The translations under genes were made by a program, and so were the position numbers. From Bacillus sp. SLBN-46 (GTDB lineage Bacteria > Bacillota > Bacilli > Bacillales > Cytobacillaceae), in NCBI RefSeq assembly GCF_031453555.1, contig NZ_JAVIZM010000001.1, positions 4,409,001 through 4,473,000 on the forward strand: a stretch of 64,000 bases of DNA, in the 5' to 3' direction. The notes under the pieces are model-generated. The model searched no databases, was not told the origin of the DNA, and worked only from the letters and a program-made list of their open reading frames with translations. This document shows, piece by piece, positions 55,205 to 63,490 of this stretch; the stretch's first letter is position 1, and each line of letters starts with the position of its first letter.

Positions 55205-55320
55205 TTAGTATTCCAGGTAACCCGGCCATCATAGCAAGAAATGCCTGCCTTAGATCCTCGGCTTTGCGTCCCTACTTTTCAACAGGTTTGCCCTTTTCTG
55301 TTCGACTGCAACTTAAGTAT
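55205..55320 (-). ncRNA. Cyclic-di-GMP-I (GEMM-I) riboswitch in the sinI leader
   Basis: On the minus strand all conserved parts of the aptamer appear in order: GGGCAAACC (55293-55285), a P1b-type hairpin with GAAA loop, GGGACGCAAAGCC (55272-55260), TCTAAGGC (tetraloop receptor side), a variable stem, GATGGCCGGGTTACC ending at 55215. The outer stem is formed by AATACTTA and TAAGTGTATT. The sinI ribosome site GGGGGAG begins only about 20 nt past the aptamer and no intrinsic terminator lies between, which suggests control of translation; ON or OFF cannot be decided by eye. Confidence 0.95.
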
Positions 55321-55515
55321 TACATTTTTTCATTTTTCTACTATTTGTTTAGGTAAAATGACTTAATATTGAATGATATGTTCATTATATCTAGTCCTTT
55401 TATATTAGGTTGTTGTTTTTTGTCTTTTTTTTATAATTTTCGAACTATTTTTTTACACAAATTATCCTATTTTTCTACAAAAACTTCCTTTTACTACCAT
55501 TTTTAGGAGAAGAAA
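55321..55515. other. AT-rich region upstream of the riboswitch
   Basis: It holds the presumed sinI promoter. A TATAAT (minus strand, about 55395) has no good -35. Nothing else is recognised, and no gene is seen. Confidence 0.4.
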
Positions 55516-55516
55516 T

Positions 55517-55555
55517 TAAAAAAGGAAGGATATTAGGTCAAATCCTCCCTTTAAA
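55517..55555 (-). terminator. Terminator of the psuK-psuG operon
   Basis: AAAGGAAGGAT and ATCCTCCCTTT pair with one mismatch; on the minus strand it is followed by TTTTTTAATTT. It lies about 10 nt after psuG. Confidence 0.75.
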
Positions 55556-55563
55556 ATATATGA

Positions 55564-56478
55564 TTATTTGTCCCCTTGTACTGCTGCAATAAGCGCACCT
55601 ATTTTAGCATTGTGTTTTACTAGTGCAATATTTGCTTCTAGACTTGACCCTTCTGTTAGCTCTTTTACCCTGCTTAAGAGAAAAGGTGTGACCTCTTTAC
55701 CATGAATGTCCTTACTTTTGGCCTCGTTTAAAGCAACCTCTATAACCTTATTGATTAAAGCTTCATCCATAGCATAGGGTTCTGGTATAGGATTGGCAAT
55801 GACGATCCCACCTTGTAACCCTAAATCCCATTTAGCCTTCATTAATGCAGATGCTTCTTCAGGGGAATCCACTCGGAAATTTACTTTATATGGACTTGTT
55901 CTCGTATAAAAAGCTGGCAGAATCTCTGTTTGATAACCTATGACAGGTACTCCGTTGGTTTCTAAATACTCCAACGTTAAGCCTAAATCAAGAATTGATT
56001 TTGCTCCAGCACAAACGACTGCTACATTTGTTTTTGCTAATTCCTGTAAGTCAGCTGAAATATCCATTGTTACTTCTGCTCCGCGGTGAACACCGCCAAT
56101 ACCACCTGTCACAAACACGTCAATACCACCCATTTGTGCACAAATCATGGTCGCTGCTACCGTTGTAGCACCATGTTTTTGTGCTGCGATTAAGTAGGGG
56201 AGGTCTCGCCGGCTTGCTTTCATGATCTCCTTACTAGTACCTAAAAATTCTAACTCTTCTTCAGATAAACCGATTTTGATTTTCCCATTAATGATGGCAA
56301 TGGTTGCTGGTACAGCGCCATTCTGCCGGATAATTTCTTCTACTTCCCTTGCAGTCTCTACATTCTGAGGGTACGGCATCCCATGTGAAATAATCGTCGA
56401 TTCAAGTGCAACAATGGGCTTACCTTCTCTTTTCGCTTCAAGTACTTCCTCTGAAAAGGATAGGTATTCTTGGTTCAT
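55564..56478 (-). CDS. psuG: Pseudouridine-5'-phosphate glycosidase
   Basis: This 304-aa enzyme reversibly splits pseudouridine 5'-phosphate to uracil and ribose 5-phosphate. It matches the IndA/PsuG family throughout: [37 protein letters not shown] and GGIGGVHRG, with NPIPEPYAM late. Its ATG overlaps the psuK stop by 4 nt. With the kinase it forms the full pathway for scavenging pseudouridine from RNA turnover. Confidence 0.94.
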   Translation of the reverse strand: MNQEYLSFSEEVLEAKREGKPIVALESTIISHGMPYPQNVETAREVEEIIRQNGAVPATIAIINGKIKIGLSEEELEFLGTSKEIMKASRRDLPYLIAAQKHGATTVAATMICAQMGGIDVFVTGGIGGVHRGAEVTMDISADLQELAKTNVAVVCAGAKSILDLGLTLEYLETNGVPVIGYQTEILPAFYTRTSPYKVNFRVDSPEEASALMKAKWDLGLQGGIVIANPIPEPYAMDEALINKVIEVALNEAKSKDIHGKEVTPFLLSRVKELTEGSSLEANIALVKHNAKIGALIAAVQGDK

Positions 56479-57443
56479 CGCTTGGTGACCCCTTTACTGA
56501 AGTATTTCTGATAGGTTTCAAGTAAGGTTTGCTGGTTTAATTCGGGATTTACCGTTTCATTTGAATTTATGGTAATCAATGAACAGGAAAGACCAATTTT
56601 ACATGAATCTTCGGTACTCAGACCCTTAATATATCCAAATAAAATTCCGGCAATGAGAGAGTCGCCTGCCCCCGTTACATCCACAATCGGAACAGTAGGA
56701 GGTAGTAACGCACCCGCTTCGCCATCCTTTGTATAATAAATTAATCCCTTCTCACCTCGAGTAATAACTACTTTCTCCACACCTTTTTTCATAATGACTT
56801 CAGCCGCTTGGTAGAAGTCCCCTTCTGATTTGATTTCTAGGTTGGATAATGCCTCTGCTTCTTTATGGTTGGCTACCAGCCAGGTTACACCTTCAAGAGA
56901 TGCTGGGAGCTTTTCTGTTTTTGGAGCGGAAACTGTAGCAATACAAATAGGCTTCATGAAGTTTTTACTGTCAGTAATTACTTGTTGAATGATGGTTTCT
57001 GGAAAGTTCGTGTCTAATAAAATCATTTTTGCTTGTTCTATATGTTTCCATATCTCTTCAAAAGTAGAATCTTTCACTTCATCATATATAGCCATGTCGG
57101 CTAGTGCGATTTCCATTTCACCTGATGGATCAAGTACAGCAGTATAAGTGCCAGTAGATTTTCCATGTATGATTTGTGTGGGGCTTACTTCCACAAAATT
57201 TTTAGTGTTTTCTAGTAGCCATTCTCCTTCAGGATCTGAGCCAACATAAGCAAACAGAGATGTTTTTAGACCTATCCGGCCTGAGTTTTCTGCTATATTT
57301 CTTGCGACTCCGCCCCGTGACATTGAGCTTAGGGCTGGGTTTGATGTTCCATACTCCAACTGTTTAAGCGCCTGAATTTTACGGTCTACATTCGCTCCAC
57401 CAATACAGAGAATATCAAAAATGATTGCTTCCTGTTTGTTCAT
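56475..57443 (-). CDS. psuK: Pseudouridine kinase (PfkB family)
   Basis: This 322-aa ribokinase-type enzyme has the PfkB signatures [17 protein letters not shown] (near residue 43) and [14 protein letters not shown] with the catalytic Asp. It phosphorylates pseudouridine for PsuG, as indicated by the 4-nt overlap with psuG. The ATG at 57443 has AAGGAG 12 nt upstream; the ATG three codons earlier is only 3 nt from that site. It lacks the N-terminal helix-turn-helix domain found in some psuK proteins. Confidence 0.9.
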   Translation of the reverse strand: MNKQEAIIFDILCIGGANVDRKIQALKQLEYGTSNPALSSMSRGGVARNIAENSGRIGLKTSLFAYVGSDPEGEWLLENTKNFVEVSPTQIIHGKSTGTYTAVLDPSGEMEIALADMAIYDEVKDSTFEEIWKHIEQAKMILLDTNFPETIIQQVITDSKNFMKPICIATVSAPKTEKLPASLEGVTWLVANHKEAEALSNLEIKSEGDFYQAAEVIMKKGVEKVVITRGEKGLIYYTKDGEAGALLPPTVPIVDVTGAGDSLIAGILFGYIKGLSTEDSCKIGLSCSLITINSNETVNPELNQQTLLETYQKYFSKGVTKR

Positions 57444-57611
57444 TGTTAGCATCCACTCCTTAAGATCCTATGTTAAGCAAGTCAAAATTTCATAATATTC
57501 CCTACTCATATAACTATTACGATATGAATCTTGAAAATCCTGTTAAAAAATAGAAAAACATTTTGCTATTTGAGTACACTGCTAAGCAACAGGGATTTAT
57601 GTTAATAAAAT

Positions 57612-57641
57612 TTGTCTAAAATGTGACAAATAACATATAAT
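57612..57641 (+). promoter_or_regulatory. SigA-type promoter of the 46-aa membrane peptide gene
   Basis: TTGTCT, an 18-nt spacer and a perfect TATAAT lie about 65 nt before the small gene. Confidence 0.6.
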
Positions 57642-57705
57642 GTAAACAACACATAAGTATACTAAATATTAATAATATTCAAAATAAAGGGTGGTGTTTG
57701 ATGCT

Positions 57706-57846
57706 ATGACTGTGATTCATGTTTTAAATTACTCAATTCCGATTGCGTTTATGGTGTTTGCTGGTTTTCTACTCGACCGTATGTGCAAACCTGACAAACA
57801 AGAAGATGCCTCGCCAGGAGAGTCTACAGGGGGAGAAATAAAATAA
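57706..57846 (+). CDS. 46-aa single-helix membrane protein
   Basis: The peptide reads MTVIHVLNYSIPIAFMVFAG, then FLLDRMCKPDKQEDASPGES and TGGEIK: one N-terminal transmembrane helix and a hydrophilic tail. AGGGTGG lies 11 nt before the ATG, a good promoter stands upstream and a strong terminator follows directly, so it is probably a real gene. Function unknown. Confidence 0.65.
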   Translation: MTVIHVLNYSIPIAFMVFAGFLLDRMCKPDKQEDASPGESTGGEIK

Positions 57847-57893
57847 AGCTGGTGAAAAGTGTATGATCCCCACTTTCACCAGCTTTTTTTTGT
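57847..57893 (+). terminator. Terminator of the 46-aa gene
   Basis: AAGCTGGTGAAAAGTG and CACTTTCACCAGCTT, then TTTTTTT, directly after the stop. Confidence 0.9.
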
Positions 57894-57909
57894 TAGCTTT
57901 GTTAATTTG

Positions 57910-58510
57910 TATTGAACGAGAACGGCTCTACGTTACCGGTTCGCCTTTTCTACTGCCTTTTGGGGCTCGTAGGACTCTTCTACGCGACCGTTTTTCCTTT
58001 TCCACTGCCTCTTGGGGCTCGTAGACCTCTTCTACGGACCGGTTTTCCTTTTCTACGAGCCTTAATTGCCTGGTGGAAATGAATTAGGTCGCTTAGACGA
58101 GGTCTATGCGACCGTACTGCCTTCTGAAGTAGGGGTTTGGTCGCTTAGACGAGGTCTATGCGACCGTTTTGCCTTCTGGAGATGGATTTTGGTCGCTTAG
58201 ACGAGGTCTATGCGACCGTTTTGCCTTCTGGAGATGGATTTTGGTCGCTTAGACAGGGCCTATTCTACCGTACTGCCTTCTGGAGAAGGGGTTTGGTCGC
58301 TTAGACGAGGTCTATGCGACCGTATTGCCTTCTGGAGAAGGGGTTTGGTCGCTTAGACGAGGTCTATGCGACCGTATTGCCCTCTGGAGAAGGATTTTGG
58401 TCACTTAGACGAGGTCTATGCGACCGTTTTGCCTTCTGGAGATGGATTTTTGTCGCTTAGACGGGGTCTATGCGACCGTTTTGCCTTTTCCATACGCACA
58501 TGGGGCTCTT
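57910..58510. repeat. Tandem array of a 52-nt palindromic unit (GGTCGCTTAGAC family)
   Basis: Eight units start at 58087, 58139, 58191, 58243, 58295, 58347, 58399 and 58451, exactly 52 nt apart. Each holds an imperfect palindrome, GGTCGCTTAGAC, GAG, GTCTATGCGACC (11 of 12 pairs), and a 25-nt spacer such as GTTTTGCCTTCTGGAGATGG. Two or three related but diverged units precede (GGGGCTCGTAG at 57962 and 58014, again 52 nt apart). The array lies 3' of the DUF1992 gene. Because whole units are conserved there are no unique spacers, so it is not CRISPR. Confidence 0.92.
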
Positions 58511-58524
58511 AAAGACCTATTATG

Positions 58525-58902
58525 TTAATATTTTATTTTCTTCTGCACCTTGTGCTCATAATTTTTAAAAATGGCTGAATTTGTCTTTACTCCTCGTTTG
58601 GACATTAGTTGGTTAAACCGAAGGAGTTTTTCATTCAATTTCTTTTGGAGGCTTTCCTTCTCAGTGGAGTCATCACATTTCTTCAATAATCCCTCGATCG
58701 TCATCATTTCTTGCCGCAGCTGACCTTCCTCCTGGGTATATCCTGCATTTTTCAGCAATTTATAAGCCATTCGGAGCTCCTCAGGAATACCCGACAAATC
58801 CTCTAATTGCAACGGTTTACCCAATCCTGGTAAATTGTCAAATTCACCATCTTGATAAGCTTTTTTTATGCGGTCCTCTGAGACAATATGAAACAAATCC
58901 AT
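58525..58902 (-). CDS. DUF1992 (DnaJ homologue subfamily C 28-type) protein, YflB-like
   Basis: This 125-aa protein has the DUF1992 core DRIKKAYQDGEFDNLPGLGK (about residues 10-29) and PEELRMAYKLLKNAGYTQEE, with a coiled C-terminal half rich in Lys/Glu. The domain occurs without a J-domain in bacteria; function is unknown. The next sequence after the stop is the 52-nt repeat array rather than a normal terminator. Confidence 0.82.
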   Translation of the reverse strand: MDLFHIVSEDRIKKAYQDGEFDNLPGLGKPLQLEDLSGIPEELRMAYKLLKNAGYTQEEGQLRQEMMTIEGLLKKCDDSTEKESLQKKLNEKLLRFNQLMSKRGVKTNSAIFKNYEHKVQKKIKY

Positions 58903-59048
58903 GCTTAAGACCTCCTTATTATTACCATTTCCCCTATGTAAAGTATATCAAGTCACGTCTGATAATTAAAATGGCAACCGAGTTCAATCCGTAATTATTT
59001 TTCGAAGTTTTGGGAATGCTACATGCGTAGATGAAAGGAGTGTTGATT

Positions 59049-59252
59049 TTGTCACGCGGAGAACATTTTAACCACAAGAACAAGAATCATCCTGGTAATT
59101 TTCCACAAGATAGCTTAACGGAAAAAAAGGGAAAAGAAGCAGTTGGGGATGAAGAATTCCTAGTAGTAAGAGAAGCATTTAAAAATAGAGTCGAGAATGA
59201 AGAAGAATATCGCGGCGATACTGCCCGATTACTATCCGATCAGACAGAGTAA
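59049..59252 (+). CDS. Small hydrophilic protein, unknown function
   Basis: The 67-aa product (TTG start, AAAGGAG 8 nt upstream) begins MSRGEHFNHKNKNHPGNFPQ and is strongly charged, without membrane segments. An upstream ATG at 59031 overlaps the ribosome site. A clear terminator follows, which supports expression. No family is recognised. Confidence 0.6.
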   Translation: MSRGEHFNHKNKNHPGNFPQDSLTEKKGKEAVGDEEFLVVREAFKNRVENEEEYRGDTARLLSDQTE

Positions 59253-59277
59253 AAGGCGTGAGTTTTCACGCCTTTTC
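59251..59277. terminator. Bidirectional terminator before hutH end
   Basis: AAAAGGCGTGA, loop, TCACGCCTTTT, at the end of the small plus-strand gene and 10 nt past the hutH stop. Confidence 0.85.
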
Positions 59278-59286
59278 CGTTGCCCA

Positions 59287-60813
59287 TTAATATTGTTCTT
59301 TTTCCACACTGAATTCTTTTATAAACTGAGAAATCTCAATTTCTTTTAACCATTTGGCCGCTTTCTCGATATCCTTTGAGAACACGCGGTCCTGTTTAAG
59401 GGAAGCTACTTGCTCGCGTCCCTTTTCAAAGAACCTTTTCGTTTGAGTGGCCATTTTTTCAACACCACGAATCTCAACCGCCTGCATGGCACAAATCAAT
59501 TCAATCGCTAAAACTCTTCTAACGTTTTGAATGATTTGATACGCATGCCTTGAAGCAATCGTTCCCATACTCACATGGTCCTCTTGGTTAGCTGAGGAAG
59601 GAATCGAATCCACACTCGCTGGATGTGCTAGAGTTTTATTTTCTGATACTAGTGCCGCCGCTGCATACTGCATAATCATGGCGCCAGATTGTAAACCAGG
59701 CTGCGGGCTTAGGAATGCTGGTAAATCATTTAATTGTGGATTCACTAAGCGCTCAATTCTGCGCTCTGAAATATTAGCCAACTCTGCAACCGCAATTTTC
59801 ATAAAATCCATCGCAAAAGCAATTGGCTGCCCATGGAAGTTTCCTCCCGAAATGACCTTTTCCCCATCATCAAAAATTAACGGGTTATCGGTTGCGGCAT
59901 TCATTTCTATTTCTAATTTTTCTTTTACATAATCCAAGACCTGCCATGAAGCACCAAGAACTTGTGGAATACAGCGTAAGGAATAGGCATCCTGCACCCT
60001 TAGTTCACCTTGCTGCGTTGTTAATAAACTATCACTTAAATAACCACGAATCCTTCGCGCTGTATCAATTTGCTGTTTATAGCCCCTTGCTACATGAACT
60101 TCTTCCGCAAAGGCATCAATAATGCCATTTAATCCTTCTATAGTCATAGAGGCGATCAGTTCACTTTCATACGCCAGCTGCTCTGCTTCTAGATAACCAA
60201 CCACACCCATGGCTGTCATTGCTTGTGTCCCATTAATAAGTGCTAGACCTTCCTTCGCCTCTAATGTGACCGGAAGGATTCCCACTTGTTGAAGCGCACT
60301 CATTGCTTCCATCTGATTTCCTTTATAAAAAACTTCCCCTTCCCCAATTAATACTAAGGCAAGGTGGGATAATGGTGCTAAATCACCACTGGCACCTAAA
60401 GAGCCCTGCTGTGGAATAACAGGAATAATCTCCAGGTTAACCAGCTCTAAGAGTTTTTCAATAATAATCGGTCTAACTCCAGAAAAGCCTTTAAGTAGTG
60501 CATTGGCACGAAGTAGGACCATTGCTTTAGAAACAATCTCAGGAAATGGTTCTCCCACACCACATGCATGTGAGCGAATTAAATTTAGTTGAAGGTCCTG
60601 AACATGATTTTTATCTATTAACACATCGCTGAACTTTCCAAACCCAGTCGTAATCCCATATACTACTCTCGATTCAGAAACAATTCGATCGACAGCTTCT
60701 CTGCTCTTTTTAACTGCTTCCATACTCTTCTCTGAAGCTCGAACCTTTTGACCGCGGTATAATACTTCCTTCATTTGTTCTAGCGTTAAACTTTCACCTG
60801 TTAATGTAATCAT
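59287..60813 (-). CDS. hutH: Histidine ammonia-lyase
   Basis: This 508-aa enzyme deaminates histidine to urocanate, the first step of histidine degradation. The MIO cofactor forms from A141-S142-G143 in [24 protein letters not shown] carries the catalytic Tyr, and [15 protein letters not shown] and GNFHGQP are intact. No hutU, hutI, hutG or hutP gene is in the window, so hutH stands alone here. Its 5' leader is about 160 nt long and contains a terminator-like hairpin. Confidence 0.94.
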   Translation of the reverse strand: MITLTGESLTLEQMKEVLYRGQKVRASEKSMEAVKKSREAVDRIVSESRVVYGITTGFGKFSDVLIDKNHVQDLQLNLIRSHACGVGEPFPEIVSKAMVLLRANALLKGFSGVRPIIIEKLLELVNLEIIPVIPQQGSLGASGDLAPLSHLALVLIGEGEVFYKGNQMEAMSALQQVGILPVTLEAKEGLALINGTQAMTAMGVVGYLEAEQLAYESELIASMTIEGLNGIIDAFAEEVHVARGYKQQIDTARRIRGYLSDSLLTTQQGELRVQDAYSLRCIPQVLGASWQVLDYVKEKLEIEMNAATDNPLIFDDGEKVISGGNFHGQPIAFAMDFMKIAVAELANISERRIERLVNPQLNDLPAFLSPQPGLQSGAMIMQYAAAALVSENKTLAHPASVDSIPSSANQEDHVSMGTIASRHAYQIIQNVRRVLAIELICAMQAVEIRGVEKMATQTKRFFEKGREQVASLKQDRVFSKDIEKAAKWLKEIEISQFIKEFSVEKEQY

Positions 60814-60846
60814 TTTTCTCGCTCCTCTACCACTTTAGTATAATAA

Positions 60847-60897
60847 AGAAAGAGGCTGGACTCCTTATCACTTTAGATTTGGAGTTCAGCCTCTTTT
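60847..60897 (-). promoter_or_regulatory. Terminator-like hairpin in the hutH leader (possible attenuator)
   Basis: On the minus strand AAAAGAGGCTGAACTCC and GGAGTCCAGCCTCTTT pair around an 18-nt loop and are followed by CTTTATTATAC. It lies between the hutH promoter and its start. In B. subtilis HutP with histidine opens a leader terminator before hutH; similar control is plausible but HutP sites were not verified. Confidence 0.55.
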
Positions 60898-60981
60898 ATA
60901 ATTGTTATTAAATATGGAATTGTTTTTTGACAATGGCTCATGAAAATCATTCCATTCAAATTTATTATTATAATTATAACT

Positions 60982-61011
60982 ATTGTATGAGAGGAAAACT
61001 TAATCTGTCAA
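60982..61011 (-). promoter_or_regulatory. SigA promoter of hutH
   Basis: On the minus strand TTGACA, an 18-nt spacer and TACAAT, close to consensus, about 170 nt upstream of the ATG. Confidence 0.7.
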
Positions 61012-61089
61012 CTAAATTTTCTGAATTTTAGCACGATAACACTTTAGCATAATAATGAACGAAAGGGCTTTACAGTTCCTTTTAAATAC

Positions 61090-61126
61090 GAAAAGCGCTA
61101 TTCCTTTTTACAGAATAGCGCCTTAA
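61090..61126 (-). terminator. Terminator of topB
   Basis: On the minus strand GCGCTATTC and GAATAGCGC pair around a 9-10-nt loop, followed by TTTTCGTATTT; it lies 12 nt after the topB stop. Confidence 0.8.
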
Positions 61127-61137
61127 TAAATATGGTA

Positions 61138-63327
61138 TTAATCAAACTTTAATCCTTTTAATGCCTCTGCCAACGCGTTATTTATAGGTTCTTCTTCTTT
61201 ATGCTGGTTTTTTAAATAATTTTGTACCGTACGTTTATCTACTTTACCACCAGATTCTTTTTTGCGGCGTGCTTCGAAAGCAGATAGTTTCTCACGGTAT
61301 CCACATTTACATGCGAAGATTTGGCCAGCGCCTTCGCCACGTAGCTCTAGCTTTTTATGGCATTGTGGGCAGCGTGCATTGGTGACGCGTGCGACATTTT
61401 TACGATGTCCACATTCACGATCCTGGCACACGAGCATTTTACCTTTTTTACCGTTCACTTCCAGCATTGGTTTTCCACAGTCTGGACAAGATTTTGTGGA
61501 GATGTTATCGTGCTTATATTTCTTATCAGTTGCTTTAATTTCAGCAACGATTTCTTTTGTGTAGTTTTTCATTTCGCTGATAAATACTTCTTTTTTCAAC
61601 TTGCCATGCGCAATTTGGTCTAGCTTTTGTTCCCATTCGGCTGTTAAAGTAGGCGATTTTAGCTCTTCAGGAACTAAATCCAGCAATTGACGACCTTTAG
61701 AAGTAATATGAATATCATTACCACGCTTTTCAATTAAAAATGAATTGAATAGCTTGTCAATAATATCTGCACGTGTCGCAACAGTACCTAGTCCACCCTT
61801 CGATTTTAAGGTATCTGCAAGTTGTTTATTTTGTGTATCCATATACTTTGTAGGATTTTCCATTGCCGATAGTAATGTCGCCTCAGTAAATCTTGCCGGC
61901 GGCTTTGTTTGGCCTGATGTTTGTGCGATTAATTTTACGTTTAATGTATCCCCTTTTTCGATCCGAGGTAATATTTGCTCTTTCAGATCATCTGTATTAT
62001 CGTCGTCTTCAAGTCGATTATTGTAAACTTCTTTCCAACCAATCGATAAAATGGTTTTTCCTCTAGCAACGAAGTTTTCATCACCAATTTTCGCACGAAG
62101 AGTTAATTGCTCGTACTCAAATGCTGGGAATAATACGGCTAAAAAGCGTTTAACCACTAAGTCATAAATTTTACGTTCTTTATCCGTAAATGCTGAAAAA
62201 TTCACGTATCCTTCAGTTGGAATAATTGCATGGTGATCGGATACCTTGCTATCATCCACAAACGACTTTGAAGGCTTGATTGGCTTTTTTAAGATTTTGG
62301 TTGTTAGTGAACGATATTCTCCTATTCCACATGCTTTCAGACGTTCTGGAATCGTTGGAACGATATCTGACGAAATAAAGCGTGAATCTGTACGAGGATA
62401 CGTTAAAACTTTATGCTGCTCGTACAACTTTTGCATAATATTTAGGGTCTCTTTAGCTGAGTAGCCGAATATTTTATTGGCATCCCGTTGTAATTCTGTT
62501 AGGTCATACAGGCCAGGAGAGAATGACTTCTTCGGCTTTTTCTCAATTTCGGTTACTTTGGCATTTTGGTTGCCCAGTTTTTTCACAATCGTATCAATGC
62601 TTTCCTTATTAAAGCTACGGCTATTACCTTTTGCATCTTGCCAAGTCAGCTTTAATTGGTCTGTAGTTTGGGCTTCAATGCCGTAATAGGTTTGCGCTTT
62701 GAAGTTTTTAATTTCTTCCTCACGTGCTGCAATGATAGCAACAGTAGGGGTTTGAACACGACCACAGTTCAGTTGGGCATTGAACCTGGTAGTTAATGCA
62801 CGTGTTGCATTCAGACCGATGTACCAGTCTGCTTCTGAACGTGCGACAGCTGATGCATATAAATTGTCATATGCTTTACCAGGCTTTAAGTTGGCAAAGC
62901 CGTCTTTAATCGCTTTATCCGTAACAGATGAGATCCAAAGACGTTTAATTGGTTTATTGACTTTTACTTTATCAATAATCCAACGAGCAACTAATTCACC
63001 CTCTCTCCCGGCGTCCGTTGCTACGATTATCCCATTGACATCACTTCTAGTCAGTTGACTTTTGACCGCATGAAACTGTTTTCCAGTCTGCTTAATGACT
63101 GTCAATTTCAAGCGCTCAGGTAGCATAGGTAGATCTTCTAATTTCCATGATTTATACTTCACATCGTAATTTTCTGGGTCAGCAAGTGTGACTAGATGCC
63201 CGAGCGCCCATGTAACGATATATTTATCTCCTTCAAGAAACCCATTTCCTTTTTTATGACAATTAAGCACACGAGCAATATCCCGTGCGACAGAAGGTTT
63301 TTCAGCAATTACAACACTTTTAACCAA
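61138..63327 (-). CDS. topB: DNA topoisomerase III (type IA)
   Basis: This 729-aa enzyme relaxes and decatenates DNA. The Toprim domain has E9 in IAEKPSVA and VATDAGREGE near residue 104; the catalytic Tyr is Y310 in LTYPRTDSRF. Two C-terminal zinc ribbons (CPDCGKPM...CQDREC and CPQCHKKL...CKCGY) lie at about 610-690. Length and domains match B. subtilis TopB. The start is TTG, 10 nt after AAAGGA. GTATGC-TATAGT upstream may be an extended -10. Confidence 0.94.
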   Translation of the reverse strand: MVKSVVIAEKPSVARDIARVLNCHKKGNGFLEGDKYIVTWALGHLVTLADPENYDVKYKSWKLEDLPMLPERLKLTVIKQTGKQFHAVKSQLTRSDVNGIIVATDAGREGELVARWIIDKVKVNKPIKRLWISSVTDKAIKDGFANLKPGKAYDNLYASAVARSEADWYIGLNATRALTTRFNAQLNCGRVQTPTVAIIAAREEEIKNFKAQTYYGIEAQTTDQLKLTWQDAKGNSRSFNKESIDTIVKKLGNQNAKVTEIEKKPKKSFSPGLYDLTELQRDANKIFGYSAKETLNIMQKLYEQHKVLTYPRTDSRFISSDIVPTIPERLKACGIGEYRSLTTKILKKPIKPSKSFVDDSKVSDHHAIIPTEGYVNFSAFTDKERKIYDLVVKRFLAVLFPAFEYEQLTLRAKIGDENFVARGKTILSIGWKEVYNNRLEDDDNTDDLKEQILPRIEKGDTLNVKLIAQTSGQTKPPARFTEATLLSAMENPTKYMDTQNKQLADTLKSKGGLGTVATRADIIDKLFNSFLIEKRGNDIHITSKGRQLLDLVPEELKSPTLTAEWEQKLDQIAHGKLKKEVFISEMKNYTKEIVAEIKATDKKYKHDNISTKSCPDCGKPMLEVNGKKGKMLVCQDRECGHRKNVARVTNARCPQCHKKLELRGEGAGQIFACKCGYREKLSAFEARRKKESGGKVDKRTVQNYLKNQHKEEEPINNALAEALKGLKFD

Positions 63328-63426
63328 ATTTAAAACATCCTTTCAAGTTTTCGTATGTTAACTATAGCATACGAACCATCTTGATTCAGTAATTCCTAAG
63401 TTTCCAATGTATTCCCTGCATTTTTC

Positions 63427-63456
63427 TTGAATCTCCTTCCCTGAGAATAGTATGAT
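63427..63456 (+). promoter_or_regulatory. SigA-type promoter of the terminal MFS gene
   Basis: TTGAAT, an 18-nt spacer and TATGAT lie 35 nt before the ATG. Confidence 0.55.
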
Positions 63457-63490
63457 GAATTGACATAATTATGAGAAATGGGGATTCAAC

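Noticed and set aside
57910..58510. Possible CRISPR array
   Set aside because: Same reason: the 25-nt parts between palindromes are also conserved, with an exact 52-nt period.
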